Source: Minisyncoccota bacterium (lineage in GTDB: Bacteria; Patescibacteriota; Minisyncoccia; Minisyncoccales; Minisyncoccaceae). Taken from it: a stretch of 8,242 nt of DNA. The notes below the pieces were generated by a model. The model saw nothing but the letters and a program-made list of their open reading frames with translations. It had not been told where the DNA came from and did not search any database. Numbering within the stretch: the stretch's first letter is position 1; each line of letters begins with the position of its first letter. Below, piece after piece: positions 5,517-8,242 of this stretch. The stretch is taken from positions 1 to 8,242 of the forward strand of contig JAQVBN010000019.1 in assembly GCA_028690275.1 (NCBI GenBank). Direction: 5' to 3'. The translations under genes were made by a program, and so were the position numbers.

Positions 5517-8242
5517 TTAAAATTTCCTATGAGGACAAATATTTTTATAATCGCAATATTGACATTGCCAACCTGCTGTTGGTTTAAATTTACTTCTTTT
5601 TATCTTCTCTATTATATTTAATATCTTTTCTTCAGTTTTTTCAACACTCTTTTCTTTCGGTTCAAAAGAACAATACGTTCCTTGTTCAATATAATAATAA
5701 GTTAACTTTTGAGGCTTTAAATCAAAAACCTTATGAGCTGCTAAATTATAAATCTCTAATTGAAACTTATCACTAGTCGCTAAAGTTTTCTTAGCCACAC
5801 CCGTCTTATAATCAATAATTTCTATCTTATTATCAATAACATCAATTCTATCAATAGCTCCAACAAACTTATGTCCGTTCAAATTAATACTAAAAGTTTT
5901 TTCTAATGCTGGTTCATTTTTCATAAACAAAACAGCCGAATCTCGATTAATAAAATCTTTGTAAAAATTAGTTAAAATAACTTTTCCTTTTTCTCGATAT
6001 TCTTCCTTATGGTCCCCTCCATTAAACCAAGCATCAATCCATTCCTCTTGATACATTTTAAGTAAATCATCCAAACTTAACCCCGACTTATTTCTTTCTT
6101 TTTCATCTTTTCTAAATAAATGTTTTTGTTCTGATTGAAAAACTTGAACATCTAAATTAACAAATCTACATAGAGTGTTATGAATAGTTTTTCCAAAAGA
6201 AAAGTTAGGTTTTCCTTTGGTAGGAATCTTTAAAATATGAGCATATTTATATTGCAAAGGACAGCTTTCAAAAGCAGCTAACTGAGAGAAAGAAAAATGA
6301 GAAGGAAGTAATTTGTCGTACCGTATTGAAGTAGTCTCATTAGATTCTTTTTTAAACCCATTAAATTGTTTTGTAAAACAAAAAGCCCCTTTAGTCATTT
6401 TCTGCTTATCGGCAGAAGCTTTGTCAATCAGTCTACTTTCTATTAAAAAACGAGACGGTTTCTTAAGTTGCTTTCCACCATAATCATTTGCCCAAGTCAA
6501 AAACAATCCTCTCTTAGCTCTTGTAAGAGCAACATAAAACAATCTTCTCTCTTCTTCTATGTGAAAATCTCCTTCTGGCAAAACTTCTCTGATAAGATCT
6601 TTAGGGAGCTTGATCGGATCACTTCTTTTATCGCTTGGGAATTTTCTATGAACCAAACTCACCACAAAAACATACTTAAATTCAAGTCCTTTGGCAGAAT
6701 GAACTGTCATAATCTTAACAGAATCACTTTCGTCGATTTGAGTACTTAAATCTCCCTCGTCACCAGACTCGAGTTCCATCTCTAATTGATCCATAAAAGC
6801 AATCAACTTTCCATCATGATTTGTGTTTTCAAAATTTTTTGTTTTTTGGTAGAACTGATAAATAATCTCCCAATTCTTCAAATTTTCTTCTGTCGGTTCT
6901 TTTAGCTTTTCCGCATAATGAAGATCATTAATCATCCTTACAAAAATTTCACTTACGTTTTTTTCTTTAGAAAGCTTAAAATGTTCTTCGAGAGAATCTA
7001 ATAATTTTTTAATTTTTTCTTTAGATTCTTTTCCTAATAATAATTTAGGATTTTTAAGAGCCTCAAACAAAGAAATACTATTCTCATCCGCAAACCATCC
7101 TATCTTAGCTACTTCTTCTGAGGTAAAATTAACTGGAAGAGATCTAAGCACTCTATAAAAAGAAGGTGAATCATAAAAATTTAAAACTATTTTAAAATAG
7201 GCAATAATATCTAAAATAATAGGATGAGAATAAAGTCCTTTTGAAGACATAAAATAATAAGGGATAGAAGCTCTCTCAAATCCTCTAATAAAATAATTGG
7301 CAGAATCATTAGCTCTTACTAAAACACAAAAATCTGAAAAATGAGCTTCTTTGTCAATTTCTTTTATCTCCCATATTTTATCAATTACTCCCAAAACTTC
7401 TTCCTCGGCCGTTTCATAGGATAACAAATTAACCCCCCCATCTTCTTTTGTGTTACTTCTTAGTTTTTTGCTTATTTTTTCAAAATTTTTAACGTTAACT
7501 CCTTTGCTTTCAGCATCTTTTTTTATTGCTGCAGACTCATTCAATTCATATTCCAATCTATTGGGATTATTCAATTGAATAAAGTTATAGGCTAAGTCAA
7601 GAATATCTTGAGTAGACCTATAATTATCTCCAAGAACTATGTTTTTAGAATCAGGAAAATCACTTTTAAATTTTAAAACATTATTAAAGGAAGCCCCTTG
7701 AAAAGAAAAAATAGAATTATGAACAACAACATTATTCGCTAAAAAATTATGCACCTTTTCAACTTCTAGATCGTAAACCACCAGATCCTTTTCTTTTTTT
7801 TGAATATCAATAATTTCATCATAAACAATATCATTTCCCCTTCTTATTGGAATTTTATGTCCAATCATTAAATTTTTAGCAGGCATCATAACTGCATAAC
7901 TATTTTGTCTTTTTTTATTCTTTGTATCATAACCGATTCCGGCCTTAAACCTAACCTCTATAATTCCGTCTGTTATTACTTGAAGTTCTTTCGCAGTCTT
8001 AATCAATTCTCTCAAATTAAAACTTGAAATTCTTATCCTTTTTCCTTTTTTTGCATCAGTTAATTTATATCCTCTTTTTCTAAGTTTTTCTATAATTTCT
8101 TCATTTGATGTTTCCACCATTAATAGATGAGAAGCTAAATAGTTTTTTAAAACTTTTCTCTCTTTTGATCTACATTTTCTAGAACACATAGTAATATTAA
8201 TTTTTGTCCTTACCGCTGATCCTCTACTAACAGCGTCTAAAG
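5517..8242 (-). CDS. uvrD: UvrD/PcrA-type helicase with C-terminal Fe-S nuclease, interrupted by an intein; 5' end outside the window
   Basis: Numbering is from the Met at 8189, but the frame stays open for 17 more codons to the right edge and this Met is inside the intein, so it is not the true start. The C-extein begins at Ser159 with motif III (SIFSFQGA), then motif IV LGDNYRS (186-192), motif V IMTVHSAKGLEF (493-504) and motif VI RRLFYVALTRAK (548-559). Walker A and motif II are upstream. From about 632 an AddB/Cas4-like PD-(D/E)XK domain follows: Cys643, His670, Asp780, DYK (793-795), the QxxxY motif (810-814) and Cys876, Cys879, Cys885. The four cysteines match the Fe-S staple of AddB and Cas4 nucleases. 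The enzyme probably unwinds and trims DNA in repair or recombination. The stop is 4 nt before gpsA. Confidence 0.93.
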   Translation of the reverse strand, partial: LDAVSRGSAVRTKINITMCSRKCRSKERKVLKNYLASHLLMVETSNEEIIEKLRKRGYKLTDAKKGKRIRISSFNLRELIKTAKELQVITDGIIEVRFKAGIGYDTKNKKRQNSYAVMMPAKNLMIGHKIPIRRGNDIVYDEIIDIQKKEKDLVVYDLEVEKVHNFLANNVVVHNSIFSFQGASFNNVLKFKSDFPDSKNIVLGDNYRSTQDILDLAYNFIQLNNPNRLEYELNESAAIKKDAESKGVNVKNFEKISKKLRSNTKEDGGVNLLSYETAEEEVLGVIDKIWEIKEIDKEAHFSDFCVLVRANDSANYFIRGFERASIPYYFMSSKGLYSHPIILDIIAYFKIVLNFYDSPSFYRVLRSLPVNFTSEEVAKIGWFADENSISLFEALKNPKLLLGKESKEKIKKLLDSLEEHFKLSKEKNVSEIFVRMINDLHYAEKLKEPTEENLKNWEIIYQFYQKTKNFENTNHDGKLIAFMDQLEMELESGDEGDLSTQIDESDSVKIMTVHSAKGLEFKYVFVVSLVHRKFPSDKRSDPIKLPKDLIREVLPEGDFHIEEERRLFYVALTRAKRGLFLTWANDYGGKQLKKPSRFLIESRLIDKASADKQKMTKGAFCFTKQFNGFKKESNETTSIRYDKLLPSHFSFSQLAAFESCPLQYKYAHILKIPTKGKPNFSFGKTIHNTLCRFVNLDVQVFQSEQKHLFRKDEKERNKSGLSLDDLLKMYQEEWIDAWFNGGDHKEEYREKGKVILTNFYKDFINRDSAVLFMKNEPALEKTFSINLNGHKFVGAIDRIDVIDNKIEIIDYKTGVAKKTLATSDKFQLEIYNLAAHKVFDLKPQKLTYYYIEQGTYCSFEPKEKSVEKTEEKILNIIEKIKRSKFKPTAGWQCQYCDYKNICPHRKF
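7716..8242 (-). other. C-terminal portion of an intein in helicase motif III
   Basis: About 175 intein residues are visible. The end has the splicing blocks: VVYDLEVEKVHNFLANN (block F, residues 137-153) and VVVHN followed by Ser (block G, 154-159), with penultimate His157, terminal Asn158 and Ser159 as +1 nucleophile. Before block F lies AKNLMIGHKIPIRRGNDIVY (104-123), typical of the C-terminal intein fold. The extein resumes with SIFSFQGA, so insertion falls after the Gln of the usual DDDQ-S of motif III, although that Gln is beyond the edge. The N-terminal blocks are outside. No LAGLIDADG motif is seen in the visible part; a basic CSRKCRSKERK stretch (2-12) is of unknown role. Splicing competence is likely from the intact C-terminal residues, but not shown. 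Confidence 0.93.

Noticed and set aside
8187..8189. ATG at 8189 as the true start of the helicase gene
   Set aside because: The frame continues upstream to the window edge without a stop, the Met lies inside intein sequence, and the essential N-terminal helicase motifs would be missing.
315..8189. UGA recoded to glycine as in Gracilibacteria or Absconditabacteria
   Set aside because: No in-frame UGA occurs inside the long genes, and UGA lies at natural ends such as the ATGA junction between sufB and mnmA.
7716..8242. Split intein with the C-half gene starting in this window
   Set aside because: The open frame runs off the right edge and nothing indicates a gene start here; an ordinary contiguous intein is simpler.

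Overview
The window is a compact, AT-rich bacterial segment in which every supported gene lies on the minus strand, so transcription runs from high to low coordinates. The ORFs read with the standard bacterial code: UGA closes several genes and does not occur in frame inside any of them. Very low GC, tight or overlapping genes, sparse Shine-Dalgarno (SD) sequences, an intein-bearing UvrD helicase with a Cas4-like nuclease tail and shortened versions of several families together suggest a Patescibacteria/CPR-type genome. That placement is inference; no rRNA or other taxonomic marker is present.

Layout in transcription order. (1) From beyond the right edge to 5517: the C-terminal part of an intein, then helicase motifs III to VI of a UvrD/PcrA-type enzyme, then an Fe-S PD-(D/E)XK nuclease domain. 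The N-terminal extein and the intein start lie outside the window. (2) gpsA (5512-4526), the bacterial glycerol-3-phosphate dehydrogenase, 4 nt downstream. (3) A 40-codon one-helix membrane miniprotein (4521-4399) with a good SD formed by the end of gpsA. (4) A promoter over the miniprotein stop codon, followed by ppa, a ferredoxin gene, sufC, a short sufB-like gene, mnmA and a ComEC-like metallo-beta-lactamase gene, all 1 nt apart or overlapping (4352-315). (5) A perfect-consensus sigma70-type promoter over the last stop codon, driving a cupin gene cut by the left edge.

The central six-gene operon is the functional core. SufC plus a single scaffold carrying the two SufB hallmark residues looks like a two-component minimal Fe-S assembly system. 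A ferredoxin and an MnmA with the three-cysteine pattern of [4Fe-4S]-type tRNA thiolases accompany it. MnmA adenylates its tRNA and so releases pyrophosphate, which Ppa removes. The helicase-nuclease upstream also has a four-cysteine Fe-S signature, so Fe-S biology recurs across the window. No cysteine desulfurase is present here.

The strongest points for follow-up are the intein in helicase motif III, the SufCB-ferredoxin-MnmA grouping, the uncertain start of the sufB-like gene, and two promoters whose -35 regions lie at or next to the upstream stop codon.
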